From positions 1 to 13,186 of the forward strand of contig CBIFVZ010000093.1 in assembly GCA_966185765.1 (NCBI GenBank): 13,186 nt of DNA, read 5' to 3'. Below the pieces are notes generated by a model, which was not told the origin of the DNA, searched no databases, and saw only the letters and a program-made list of their open reading frames with translations. Position numbers and translations under genes: made by a program. The DNA comes from CBIFVZ01 sp966185765. Lineage in GTDB: Bacteria > Pseudomonadota > Gammaproteobacteria > Enterobacterales > Enterobacteriaceae. The stretch's first letter is position 1; each line of letters begins with the position of its first letter. This document shows, piece after piece, positions 1 through 6,804 of the stretch.

Positions 1-313
1 CTTCATCAGTACCAGGGCGGAATTTAATTTCCTTAACCTGGATAACTTTCTGCTTTTTCTTCTGTTCTTTAGAAGACTTGCTTTTTTCATAGAGGAACTT
101 GCCGTAATCCATGATACGGCACACGGGCGGCTCGGCGTTAGGGCTGATCTCGACCAGGTCGACACCGGCCTCTTCAGCCTGTTCAATTGCTTCACGCAGG
201 CTGACAATACCAATCTGCTCGCCATCCAGACCTGTCAAGCGAACCTCTTGTGCGCGAATTTCACCGTTAATACGATTCGGACGCGCTGTTTGAACTCGTT
301 TTCCGCCTTTAAT
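1..313 (-). CDS. infC: Translation initiation factor IF-3, N-terminal part (runs off the window)
   Basis: IF-3 binds the 30S subunit, blocks premature joining of 50S and checks start codon and initiator tRNA. The 104 codons visible encode the N-terminal domain and the start of the Lys-rich linker (KSKSSKEQKKKQK), with the family signature RPNRINGEIR at the start and VDLVEISPNAEPPVCRIMD in the middle. The start is AUU at 311-313, not AUG: reading from this codon gives the conserved opening KGGKRVQTARPNR, and there is no AUG before it in frame. A good Shine-Dalgarno, GGAGG at 322-326, lies 8 nt upstream, inside the last codons of thrS, and the thrS stop is only 3 nt from the start, so translation is probably coupled. 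The rare start is the known basis of IF-3 autoregulation in E. coli. The gene is cut by the window edge; E. coli IF-3 has 180 residues. Confidence 0.97.
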   Translation of the reverse strand, partial: MKGGKRVQTARPNRINGEIRAQEVRLTGLDGEQIGIVSLREAIEQAEEAGVDLVEISPNAEPPVCRIMDYGKFLYEKSKSSKEQKKKQKVIQVKEIKFRPGTDE

Positions 314-316
314 ACC

Positions 317-2245
317 TTATTCCTCCAGTTGGTGAAGATTGCGGCTGCGAATCTCTTCTTGCAGCTTAGCAATAACGTCGCTTACGTCCATGCTACCGAG
401 GTCTTTACCACGGCGTGTACGCACCGCTACTTTGCCGGCTTCGACTTCTTTGTCGCCACAAACCAGCATATACGGAACACGACGAAGAGTATGCTCGCGA
501 ATTTTAAAGCCAATCTTCTCGTTTCTCAAGTCCGCTTTTACTCGAATGCCTGCACTTTGCAGTTTACGCACCAGTTCTTCGACATATTCAGACTGTGAAT
601 CGGTGATATTCATCACCACAACCTGCACTGGCGCAAGCCATGTCGGGAAGAAGCCGGCGAACTCTTCAGTGAGGATACCGATGAAGCGTTCCATTGACCC
701 CAGGATAGCACGGTGAATCATGACCGGCACCTGGCGTTCGTTATTTTCCCCTACGTAGGACGCATTCAGGCGCGACGGCAGCGAGAAGTCAAGCTGCACG
801 GTACCACACTGCCAGGCACGGTCCAGGCAATCGTAGAGGGTGAATTCAATTTTAGGACCGTAGAAAGCGCCCTCGCCCGGCTGGTACTCAAATGGGATGT
901 TGTTCTCTTCGAGTGCCATCGCGAGATCCGCTTCAGCGCGGTCCCACATATCGTCAGTGCCGATACGCTTTTCAGGGCGAGTGGAGAGCTTCACCACAAT
1001 TTTTTCAAAACCGAACGTGCTGTACATATCGTACACCATGCGGATGCAGCTGTTTACTTCATCGCGCACCTGGTCTTCAGTACAGAAAATATGGGCGTCG
1101 TCCTGGGTAAAACCGCGTACGCGCATCAGGCCGTGCAACGCGCCTGACGGCTCGTTACGATGGCAGCTACCGAACTCAGCCATACGCAGCGGCAGGTCGC
1201 GATAGGATTTCAGGCCCTGGTTAAAAATCTGTACGTGGCCTGGGCAGTTCATTGGCTTGATGCAGTATTCACGGTTCTCAGAAGACGTCGTGAACATCGC
1301 ATCTTTGTAGTTATCCCAGTGTCCCGTTTTTTCCCACAGCACACGGTCCATCATGAACGGACCTTTCACTTCCTGGTACTGGTACTCTTTAAGCTTAGAG
1401 CGAACAAACACTTCCAGCTCACGGAAGATAGTCCAGCCGTCGTTGTGCCAGAATACCATACCCGGGGCTTCTTCCTGCATGTGGTACAGGTCGAGCTGCT
1501 TACCAATTTTACGGTGGTCGCGCTTTGAGGCTTCTTCCAGGCGCTGCAGATAGGCTTTAAGCTCTTTCTTGTCTGCCCACGCGGTGCCATAAATACGCTG
1601 CAACATTTTATTGTTGCTGTCGCCACGCCAGTAAGCACCAGCGGTTTTCATAAGCTTAAAGTTATGGCAAAAGCGCATATTCGGCACGTGCGGACCACGG
1701 CACATGTCGATGTATTCTTCGTGGTGATACAGCCCCGGCTTGTCATCGTGGCTGATGTTTTCATCCAGAATGGCAACCTTATAGGTTTCGCCGCGGTCAA
1801 CGAAAGCTTTACGCGCCTCTTCCCAGCTGACTTTCTTCTTGATGACGTCGTAATTTTTTTCCGCCAGCTCGTGCATCCGCTTTTCAAGCTGATCGATATC
1901 TTCCTGGGTCAGGGTGTGATCGAGGTCTACATCATAGTAAAAACCGTTGTCAATCACCGGCCCGATAGCCATTTTGGTTTTCGGCCACAGCTGTTTAATC
2001 GCGTGACCCAGCAGATGCGCACAGGAGTGGCGAATGATTTCCAGCCCCTCGGCATCTTTGGCAGTAATAATGGCAAGTGCTGCGTCCTGCTCAATCGGAT
2101 CACAGGCATCAACCAGTTCACCGTTAACGCGCCCGGCAATGCAGGCCTTTCCAAGACCCGGACCGATGTCCAGCGCCACATCCATTGGGCTGACGGCATG
2201 GTCATAAGAACGCTGGCTACCATCAGGAAGAGTAATAACAGGCAT
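317..2245 (-). CDS. thrS: Threonine--tRNA ligase (ThrRS)
   Basis: This class II synthetase charges tRNA-Thr in the cytoplasm. The protein is 642 residues, the E. coli length, when started at the ATG at 2243-2245 (MPVITLPDGS), preceded by the SD AAGGAT; an ATG 11 codons upstream falls in the operator hairpin and is rejected. Domains: N-terminal TGS about 1-62; editing domain about 63-224, with the HxxxH pair H73/H77 and C182/H186 that form the Ser-tRNA-Thr proofreading site; catalytic domain about 243-534; anticodon-binding domain about 535-642. The zinc ligands C334, H385 and H511 are all present, as are motif 2 Arg363 (CHRNEPSG) and motif 3 Arg520 (GSMERF). Nothing is missing, so the enzyme should be active. 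It heads the infC operon and is expected to repress its own translation through the leader described below. Confidence 0.98.
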   Translation of the reverse strand: MPVITLPDGSQRSYDHAVSPMDVALDIGPGLGKACIAGRVNGELVDACDPIEQDAALAIITAKDAEGLEIIRHSCAHLLGHAIKQLWPKTKMAIGPVIDNGFYYDVDLDHTLTQEDIDQLEKRMHELAEKNYDVIKKKVSWEEARKAFVDRGETYKVAILDENISHDDKPGLYHHEEYIDMCRGPHVPNMRFCHNFKLMKTAGAYWRGDSNNKMLQRIYGTAWADKKELKAYLQRLEEASKRDHRKIGKQLDLYHMQEEAPGMVFWHNDGWTIFRELEVFVRSKLKEYQYQEVKGPFMMDRVLWEKTGHWDNYKDAMFTTSSENREYCIKPMNCPGHVQIFNQGLKSYRDLPLRMAEFGSCHRNEPSGALHGLMRVRGFTQDDAHIFCTEDQVRDEVNSCIRMVYDMYSTFGFEKIVVKLSTRPEKRIGTDDMWDRAEADLAMALEENNIPFEYQPGEGAFYGPKIEFTLYDCLDRAWQCGTVQLDFSLPSRLNASYVGENNERQVPVMIHRAILGSMERFIGILTEEFAGFFPTWLAPVQVVVMNITDSQSEYVEELVRKLQSAGIRVKADLRNEKIGFKIREHTLRRVPYMLVCGDKEVEAGKVAVRTRRGKDLGSMDVSDVIAKLQEEIRSRNLHQLEE

Positions 2246-2267
2246 TAAATAATCCTTATTTGCAGTG

Positions 2268-2288
2268 GTGAGCCACACGCAAGCTCAC
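2268..2288 (-). promoter_or_regulatory. thrS translational operator, anticodon-arm mimic
   Basis: On the minus strand a perfect 6-bp stem (GUGAGC/GCUCAC) closes a 9-nt loop UUGCGUGUG, just upstream of the thrS ribosome binding site. The loop contains CGU (2277-2279), the anticodon of one tRNA-Thr. In E. coli, domain 2 of the thrS leader is a hairpin with this CGU that ThrRS binds to block its own translation. The hairpin position and loop triplet here fit that model; that it works the same way is inferred from homology. Confidence 0.88.
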
Positions 2289-2329
2289 ATACAAAGTGTG
2301 TCTGTAAAATAAATTGCGCTCCCGCTGCC

Positions 2330-2363
2330 GTCTCGCCAACAATCGCGAGTCAGGCCGTGAGAC
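2330..2363 (-). promoter_or_regulatory. Upper stem of the thrS leader (second ThrRS-binding arm candidate)
   Basis: On the minus strand GUCUC (2359-2363) pairs with GAGAC (2330-2334), and after a 3-nt bulge GCC pairs with GGC (2335-2337), giving a bulged stem upstream of an unpaired stretch and then the CGU hairpin. In E. coli the thrS operator has a second arm (domain 4) that also contacts the synthetase dimer. I assign this hairpin to that role by position only; the exact fold was drawn by eye. Confidence 0.55.
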
Positions 2364-2405
2364 CGTTAACCTGCGCGCTCGTAAAACCGATACGCGCGAT
2401 AACGG

Positions 2406-2434
2406 ATGGTACCACTTCAGCGCCCCACTGTCGC
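2406..2434 (-). promoter_or_regulatory. thrS promoter
   Basis: Minus strand: -35 GCGACA (2429-2434), a 17-bp spacer, and -10 TACCAT (2406-2411) preceded by TGG, an extended -10. The start would be the A near 2400, giving a leader of about 155 nt, close to the roughly 160-nt thrS leader known from E. coli. No better -10 lies at this distance. Confidence 0.6.
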
Positions 2435-2482
2435 CCCGCGTGACGACGAGATGTCACTTAATTTATCCGGAATAATGGCGGC

Positions 2483-2516
2483 AAATAAAAACGCCAGGCC
2501 GCACAGACCCGGCGTT
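2483..2516 (-). terminator. Rho-independent terminator of the small exported-protein gene
   Basis: On the minus strand AACGCCGGG (2508-2516) pairs with CCUGGCGUU (2490-2498), 9 bp including one G-U, around a 9-nt loop, followed by TTTTATTT. It sits about 25 nt after the stop codon of the gene ending at 2542 and isolates that gene from thrS. Confidence 0.85.
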
Positions 2517-2541
2517 ACGCGTGTAGAGGAAAATAAGGAAG

Positions 2542-2745
2542 TTATGCCTGTGGTTTTGTGACTCGCGGGTTTGTTACCTGATGGGTCATGGATGATGAAA
2601 CTGCCTTATTCCCCGTAACGTCCGGGATAGCGTCTATAGCCTTTACGCTCCCCTGCGTCGCAGGTTGCTCAGACTCAGCGGAAAAAATACCAAAAGAGAT
2701 AGCCGAAAGCACCCTCCCCGCCGCCGTTGCTTTTACGCTTTTCAT
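2542..2745 (-). CDS. Small putative exported protein, unknown function, possibly degenerate
   Basis: 67 residues from the ATG at 2743-2745, preceded by AAAGAGAATAAGACA, a usable Shine-Dalgarno; an ATG 10 codons further upstream has no such site. The start MKSVKATAAGRVLSAISFG resembles the signal peptides of the small periplasmic YhcN/BhsA (DUF1471) proteins of enterobacteria. However, an Arg (residue 11) breaks the hydrophobic core, the usual small-x-Ala cleavage site is not clear around residues 21-24, and the remaining 44 residues do not show the DUF1471 pattern. It contains no cysteine and is rich in Ser, Thr and Ala. A strong terminator just downstream supports a real transcription unit. 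It may be a lineage-specific secreted protein or a decaying DUF1471 gene. It lies between thrS and ydiY, where E. coli K-12 has arpB. Confidence 0.55.
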   Translation of the reverse strand: MKSVKATAAGRVLSAISFGIFSAESEQPATQGSVKAIDAIPDVTGNKAVSSSMTHQVTNPRVTKPQA

Positions 2746-2913
2746 TGTCTTATTCTCTTTATATAAATGCCGCAAGCCCGATAGCTGCGTATATAAAGAA
2801 TAGCTGTTTATGTTTTTTTACGCAGAATTGCCGGTATTTTTTGTTTCATTATTTAATACCGCACAAAATAATCCAGGAAAATATTAACGGCAGATCTATC
2901 TCACACACATGCG

Positions 2914-2937
2914 TCAAAAAGCCGGGATGAACCCGGC
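2914..2937 (-). terminator. Rho-independent terminator of ydiY
   Basis: On the minus strand GCCGGG (2932-2937) pairs with CCCGGC (2921-2926) around a 5-nt loop, directly followed by TTTTTGA. It starts 9 nt after the ydiY stop codon. Confidence 0.92.
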
Positions 2938-2945
2938 CTGAATAA

Positions 2946-3704
2946 TTACATTTTATACCCTAACGTCACGGCGGTGCGGGTGTCGGTACGTTCTGGTGCA
3001 TCCACAGGTGGATTTGAATTCCAGGTCACGTTATAGGCAACCTTTAAACCAAAATGCGCGTTGATTGCAACTTCAAGCGCTGATTCGGCGTTCAACGTGG
3101 TATCTTCAGTACCCAGCACTGACACACCCTGAGTAAATTTCGCGTTATCGGTGAACTGCCATGTCCAGGCACCCGATGCATAGCCCAGCGCCTGGGTCTT
3201 GTCCTGACCGTTAGTGTATTTGTCATAACGCACGCCAGGGCCGGCTTCAAGGCGCAGATAGTGTTCAGGCCCGTCCCACAGCTGGCGCCCGTAACCCGCC
3301 GTTAATACATCGCGCTGACGATAACCGTTATAACGATCCGTCAACCAGCTTGCCTGACCAAAAAGATAATTCGCATCCGTCAGGTTATAACGACTACGTC
3401 CACCTAACGCATATCGTTCCGAGGCGCGTTGGTCATCAGAAGAAGTGTTATTCGCCGTTCCCCACAGTGACCAGGCAGTCGCACTCCCATACCAGGTCAG
3501 CGTGGAGTCTGCCGTCAGCGATGAGCTACGCGTATTACCTGATTGCGCCAGGTAACCCGCATTGAGATTGCCTTCAAACGGCTTTTTGGCAACAGCCGGG
3601 TTATCCATCACGGTAAAAACTGAACTGTCTGCGGCTACATAAGGCGCAACACATGTCCCACTCATCAGTATAAAGAGTGCGGTTATTATCTTACGTTGCT
3701 TCAT
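2946..3704 (-). CDS. ydiY: YdiY, DUF481 family outer-membrane beta-barrel protein
   Basis: 252 residues, the same length as E. coli YdiY, a predicted outer-membrane protein of unknown function reported as acid-inducible. Residues 1-25 are a signal peptide (MKQRKIITALFILMSG, then AA before DSSVF). The mature part alternates polar and aromatic residues in short strands (GNLNAGYLAQSGNT, ADSTLTWYG, RYALGGRSRY, YLRLEAGPGVRYD), typical of DUF481 barrels. The C-terminus is TLGYKM; the usual terminal aromatic is three residues in. The SD is weak (GGAT, 13 nt before the ATG). Upstream lie two direct copies of CTGTGAAC two helical turns apart. It is followed by its own terminator, so it is a single-gene unit. 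Confidence 0.93.
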   Translation of the reverse strand: MKQRKIITALFILMSGTCVAPYVAADSSVFTVMDNPAVAKKPFEGNLNAGYLAQSGNTRSSSLTADSTLTWYGSATAWSLWGTANNTSSDDQRASERYALGGRSRYNLTDANYLFGQASWLTDRYNGYRQRDVLTAGYGRQLWDGPEHYLRLEAGPGVRYDKYTNGQDKTQALGYASGAWTWQFTDNAKFTQGVSVLGTEDTTLNAESALEVAINAHFGLKVAYNVTWNSNPPVDAPERTDTRTAVTLGYKM

Positions 3705-3741
3705 TTAAATACGTTATCCATACAACATAAAGAACGGCAAT

Positions 3742-3770
3742 GTTCACAGACACACATCGCAGGTTCACAG
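3742..3770 (-). repeat. Direct repeat CTGTGAAC x2 upstream of ydiY
   Basis: Read on the minus strand, CTGTGAAC occurs at 3763-3770 and again at 3742-3749, with 21 bp from start to start (two helical turns), 38 bp before the ydiY start codon. Both copies would lie on the same face of the helix, as for a tandem activator site. No known regulator consensus fits well. Confidence 0.4.
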
Positions 3771-3994
3771 GAAGATATATCCCAGAAGGAGGCGGATTAT
3801 AAAAATCACCCATTAACATAGCAATGTGTTGATACCCTTTTTTTTAGAATAAGCACGTTACTGTAATGCGTTAATTATTATAAAGGCCGACAGACTTAAT
3901 CATCATAATCCATTAAATCAGCGAGTTATTATAAATCACGCTGTTTTAAACAAACGCCACAACAGTAATAATGCAAAATACAGGGATATCTCTT

Positions 3995-4045
3995 ATGTCC
4001 TTAAACCATCTGCCTATCCTGAGCGCCATGCTGTATTGTAGATAA
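3995..4045 (+). CDS. Possible 16-residue small protein or leader peptide upstream of ydiZ
   Basis: ATG at 3995 with AGGGA at 3982-3986, an 8-nt spacer, and TAA at 4043-4045, encoding MSLNHLPILSAMLYCR. An in-frame ATG at 3971 would add eight residues but has no Shine-Dalgarno. It ends 65 nt before ydiZ and overlaps the region where I place the ydiZ -35. Such short ORFs are common by chance; only the ribosome site argues for it. The gene is called tentatively. Confidence 0.2.
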   Translation: MSLNHLPILSAMLYCR

Positions 4046-4066
4046 AATCACCAGACAAGCTATGCT
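4036..4066 (+). promoter_or_regulatory. Candidate ydiZ promoter
   Basis: TTGTAG (4036-4041) and TATGCT (4061-4066) resemble -35 and -10 boxes, but the spacer is 19 bp, longer than ideal. The -10 lies 44 nt before the ydiZ ATG. It may serve yniA as well. Confidence 0.35.
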
Positions 4067-4110
4067 GAACATTCGCGATAGAAAAACTCAGGATAACAAT
4101 GAGGTAAACC

Positions 4111-4398
4111 ATGAGCAGTACCGATGTTACCCGCTATATGATTACTATCGACCATAAAGCTACCGGCCTTACTCCCGTCAATGAACTCAATAATGAAATG
4201 ACGCGCGCCGGTTTTTCTCTCACCCTGACAGATGAAGACGGCAAGCTGCATGAACCCGGACCCGGCGTATGGACGCTGACCAGCACACTTAGCGCTCAGG
4301 AGGTTGAAGCACTGGCGCGCGGTCTGGGCAAACTGGCGCTGGGCGAAGAACCAGAGGTTCGCGTTCTCACCTTGGAAGAGTGGCGCAAAGAACAGTAA
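4111..4398 (+). CDS. ydiZ: YdiZ, uncharacterised small cytoplasmic protein
   Basis: 95 residues, one shorter than my recollection of E. coli YdiZ; no function is known. GAGGT (4101-4105) stands 5 nt before the ATG, a good ribosome site. The protein is acidic, lacks signal peptide, membrane segment and cysteine, and looks like a small alpha/beta domain: strand-like RYMITIDH at the start, helix NELNNEMTRAG, then FSLTLTDEDGKLHE and a C-terminal helix and strand ending in LTLEEWRKEQ. In E. coli it follows pfkB; here it keeps its place before yniA although pfkB is gone, which argues that ydiZ does not depend on pfkB. yniA begins 106 nt downstream on the same strand with no terminator seen between, so the two may be co-transcribed. 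Confidence 0.9.
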   Translation: MSSTDVTRYMITIDHKATGLTPVNELNNEMTRAGFSLTLTDEDGKLHEPGPGVWTLTSTLSAQEVEALARGLGKLALGEEPEVRVLTLEEWRKEQ

Positions 4399-4504
4399 TA
4401 ATCCTAAAAAAATCAGCGCCTTTGGGGTGAAGTTGTGCGGCAGTTCCGGTTTTAACCCCGAACAATGTGCCATGATTTGGCCTGACAACGCGGGAGAAAA
4501 TGAT

Positions 4505-5365
4505 ATGTGGCAAACCATCGATCGTTTATTGAGCGAGCAGTTGGGTGGCGGAGAATCAAGCCAGCGCATCGCATTGCCGGGCGGTGAAATCCACTCGGCC
4601 TGGCGGGCGCAGTTTAATGGACACAACATTTTCGTCAAAAGTGACACCCGGGACATGCTGCCCTGTTTTACCGCCGAAGCCGATCAGCTGGCACAGCTGG
4701 CGCGCAGCAACACCGTGCTGGTCCCAAAAGCCTTAGCCGTGGGGAGCACACGTGACGAAAGTTTCCTGGTACTGGAATATCTCGAACCACGTCCACTGGA
4801 TGCGCATAACGCCTTCTTACTGGGTCAACAGCTGGCTCGCCTGCATCAGTGGAGTGACCAGCCACAATTTGGTCTCGACTTTGACAACCACATTTCTACC
4901 ACGCCGCAACCTAATAGCTGGCAGCGCCGTTGGTCTACCTTCTTTTCAGAACAGCGCATCGGCTGGCAGCTTGAGTTAGCCGCCGAGAAAGGACTCTCTT
5001 TTGGCGATATCGACGGCATTGTTGATGCCATACAAAGCCGTCTTGCAAACCACCAGCCACAGCCCTCACTCCTGCACGGCGATTTGTGGTCTGGAAACTG
5101 CGCGCTGGGGCCAGAAGGTCCGTTCCTGTTTGATCCGGCCTGCTACTGGGGAGACCGGGAATGCGATCTGGCAATGCTACCGCTACATCCGGAACAACCG
5201 CCACAAATTTATGACGGCTATCAGTCCGTCACGCCACTACCTGAGGACTTCCCTGACAGGCAGCCCATATATCAACTCTATACCTTGCTTAACCGTGCCA
5301 GGCTTTTTGGCGGCGAACATATCGAGACGGCACAACGCACCCTGGACAAAATACTGGCAGTCTGA
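4505..5365 (+). CDS. yniA: YniA, fructosamine kinase family protein
   Basis: 286 residues, as in E. coli, starting at the ATG at 4505 with GGGAG (4492-4496) 8 nt before it; the reading frame is open upstream, but that part overlaps ydiZ and does not resemble the family. Fructosamine-3-kinase and ketosamine-3-kinase-related proteins phosphorylate sugar adducts on amines so that the adducts fall off, a glycation repair role. Seen here: glycine-rich stretch LPGGEIHSAW (24-33), the ATP-binding Lys in FVK (45), catalytic loop HGDLWSGN (191-198) with Asp193 and Asn198, and the metal-binding Asp210 in FDPACYWGDRECDLA. The glycine-rich loop lacks the redox-sensing Cys known in some plant family members. 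The bacterial substrate is not settled. The gene converges on yniB. Confidence 0.93.
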   Translation: MWQTIDRLLSEQLGGGESSQRIALPGGEIHSAWRAQFNGHNIFVKSDTRDMLPCFTAEADQLAQLARSNTVLVPKALAVGSTRDESFLVLEYLEPRPLDAHNAFLLGQQLARLHQWSDQPQFGLDFDNHISTTPQPNSWQRRWSTFFSEQRIGWQLELAAEKGLSFGDIDGIVDAIQSRLANHQPQPSLLHGDLWSGNCALGPEGPFLFDPACYWGDRECDLAMLPLHPEQPPQIYDGYQSVTPLPEDFPDRQPIYQLYTLLNRARLFGGEHIETAQRTLDKILAV

Positions 5366-5378
5366 GTTCCATAGCAAT

Positions 5379-5405
5379 ACCGCCCTGCAATCACTGCGGG
5401 GCGGT
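5379..5405. terminator. Hairpin between convergent yniA and yniB
   Basis: ACCGCCCTGCA (5379-5389) and TGCGGGGCGGT (5395-5405) form an 11-bp stem with one G-T pair and a 5-nt loop, between two convergent stop codons. The T-tracts are poor on both strands, so it may stop transcripts only weakly or protect 3' ends. Confidence 0.6.
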
Positions 5406-5421
5406 GTATTTGTGCCTGAAA

Positions 5422-5958
5422 TCAGAGAAAGCCAAGCAGATGAAAGAAGATGTAGCCGAGTATGATAAGCACCACCGGCAAAATATAAAGTGGAAAGATC
5501 TGCAGGAAAATCGTGTGGCGTGGCACGACCACGCGTGCATCCAGCTGCGCTTTGCTGAGGCCTTCTTCGCCTTTCGCCTTTTCCAGAATAAGTTGATCCT
5601 CCACGCCTTCACGCAAAAAGCGCGCCTGACGCGCCATACGCGCGCCACTGGATTGCAGCGCCATGCCAACAAAAATCAGAATATAAATAATCCAGAAACC
5701 GACATTCAGACTGGTATGGAAATTGGGCTGTGGAGAATTATGCCAGAACATATTGAGAAATGGTGTATTGAAACGCACCATTTCAATCATAACGTATACA
5801 AAATCCATCATCACCGCGTCGATACCCGGCTGCTTTTCGCTGCGCTGATACATGAATTTCAGCAATGAAATAAGCGTGGAAACCACCGCAGGTATAAAAA
5901 TCACCCACCCGGCGACTCGTTTAAGTAGCGCAATGCGTCCCGCTTGTTGATACGTCAT
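5422..5958 (-). CDS. yniB: YniB, inner-membrane protein of unknown function
   Basis: 178 residues, matching E. coli YniB. The start at 5956-5958 has AGGGGA a few nt upstream. Three hydrophobic spans are visible: about 15-35 (AGWVIFIPAVVSTLISLLKF), 83-101 (LNVGFWIIYILIFVGMAL) and 150-176 (IFLQIFPLYILPVVLIILGY and on). Between spans 2 and 3 lies a charged, probably cytoplasmic helical stretch (MARQARFLREGVEDQLILEKAKGE). No enzyme motif is visible. It is divergent from yniC/hxpB across 167 bp and convergent with yniA. Function is unknown in the family. Confidence 0.92.
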   Translation of the reverse strand: MTYQQAGRIALLKRVAGWVIFIPAVVSTLISLLKFMYQRSEKQPGIDAVMMDFVYVMIEMVRFNTPFLNMFWHNSPQPNFHTSLNVGFWIIYILIFVGMALQSSGARMARQARFLREGVEDQLILEKAKGEEGLSKAQLDARVVVPRHTIFLQIFPLYILPVVLIILGYIFFHLLGFL

Positions 5959-6125
5959 CTTTTCCCCTTGTTCAACTGACGCTTTCTCAAAGGGTTAAGT
6001 TTACCCTGTCCAGCCCGTTTTCGCCTGACTTTCGCCGTAAAGACAGCTGAATACGCTAGTCAGCGGCGTAGTTTCACGCTATTGATAGAGTTGTCACTTC
6101 ATTTGCATAACGGGAGTCATTACTG

Positions 6126-6794
6126 ATGTCAGAGCAGCGCCAGATACTTGCCGCAATATTTGATATGGATGGATTATTAATTGATTCTGAACCGCTCTGG
6201 GATCGCGCAGAGCTCGACGTGCTGGCCTCTGTCGGTGTGGATATCACACGACGAAATGAACTGCCGGACCCACTGGGCTTGCGTATTGACCTGGTAGTGG
6301 ACCTGTGGTTTGAGCGTCAGCCCTGGAACGGACCCAGCAAAGCCGAGGTCACCGACCGTATTATTACTCGCGCCATTTCTCTGGTTGAAGAAGAACGCCC
6401 ATTACTACCTGGCGTTAAAGACGCTGTCGCGCTATGTAAATCACACGGGTTACAGGTTGGGTTGGCCTCCGCGTCGCCGCTGCGCATGCTGGAGCGCGTA
6501 CTGACAATGTTTGAGCTGCGTGAACAGTTTGACACGCTCGCCTCAGCTGAAAACCTGCCCTACAGCAAGCCCCATCCTCAGGTGTATCTCAACGCAGCCG
6601 CTCAACTTAGCGTCTCGCCATTGTGCTGCGTGGCGTTTGAGGACTCCGTGAATGGCATGATTGCCACAAAAGCCGCACGTATGCGCTCGATAGTGGTGCC
6701 TGCCATTGAAAACCGCCATGATCCTCGCTGGGCACTGGCAGATGAAAAGCTCGCCACACTCAGCGAACTGAATACACGTCACCTCGGCGTGTAA
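6126..6794 (+). CDS. hxpB: Hexitol/sugar phosphatase (HAD family), YniC
   Basis: 222 residues, as in E. coli YniC/HxpB, a HAD phosphatase active on 2-deoxyglucose-6-phosphate and on sorbitol and mannitol phosphates. HAD motif I is FDMDGLLIDSEP with nucleophile Asp13 and acid/base Asp15; motif II is LASAS (Ser115); motif III is Lys148 in YSKPHP; motif IV is FEDSVNG with Glu172 and Asp173. The helical cap (C1 type) lies between motifs I and II, about residues 20-90. All catalytic residues are present. The start at 6126 has GGGAG (6112-6116) 9 nt upstream. Expected cytoplasmic role: removal of toxic or dead-end sugar phosphates. Confidence 0.95.
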   Translation: MSEQRQILAAIFDMDGLLIDSEPLWDRAELDVLASVGVDITRRNELPDPLGLRIDLVVDLWFERQPWNGPSKAEVTDRIITRAISLVEEERPLLPGVKDAVALCKSHGLQVGLASASPLRMLERVLTMFELREQFDTLASAENLPYSKPHPQVYLNAAAQLSVSPLCCVAFEDSVNGMIATKAARMRSIVVPAIENRHDPRWALADEKLATLSELNTRHLGV

Positions 6795-6804
6795 AAGACA
6801 ACGT

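Larger units (their letters stand above)
3705..4110. other. AT-rich gap between ydiY and ydiZ; pfkB absent
   Basis: About 400 bp without a recognisable gene. It holds the ydiY upstream region with a repeated octamer (3742-3749, 3763-3770), a weak dyad followed by eight T at 3838-3845, a very AT-rich stretch (about 3850-3960), a short ORF at 3995-4045 and the ydiZ promoter region. In E. coli pfkB (phosphofructokinase 2) sits here. I found no pfkB start, sugar-kinase motif or C-terminus in any frame. Confidence 0.8.

Noticed and set aside
713..1147. 144-codon open frame on the plus strand inside thrS
   Set aside because: Antisense shadow of a well-conserved gene, with no family resemblance and no ribosome site.
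1664..2248. 194-codon open frame on the plus strand antisense to thrS
   Set aside because: Mirrors the codon structure of thrS and ends at its start codon; no homology or start signal.
2401..2420. AAGTGGTACC upstream of thrS resembles the T-box antiterminator motif
   Set aside because: The motif coincides with an extended -10 at correct spacing from a -35, so it would lie at the promoter rather than in the leader RNA; no T-box stem I or terminator pair is seen, and T-boxes are not known in enterobacteria.
4060..4656. 198-codon minus-strand frame across ydiZ and the start of yniA
   Set aside because: Overlaps two recognisable genes on the other strand and has no recognisable domain.
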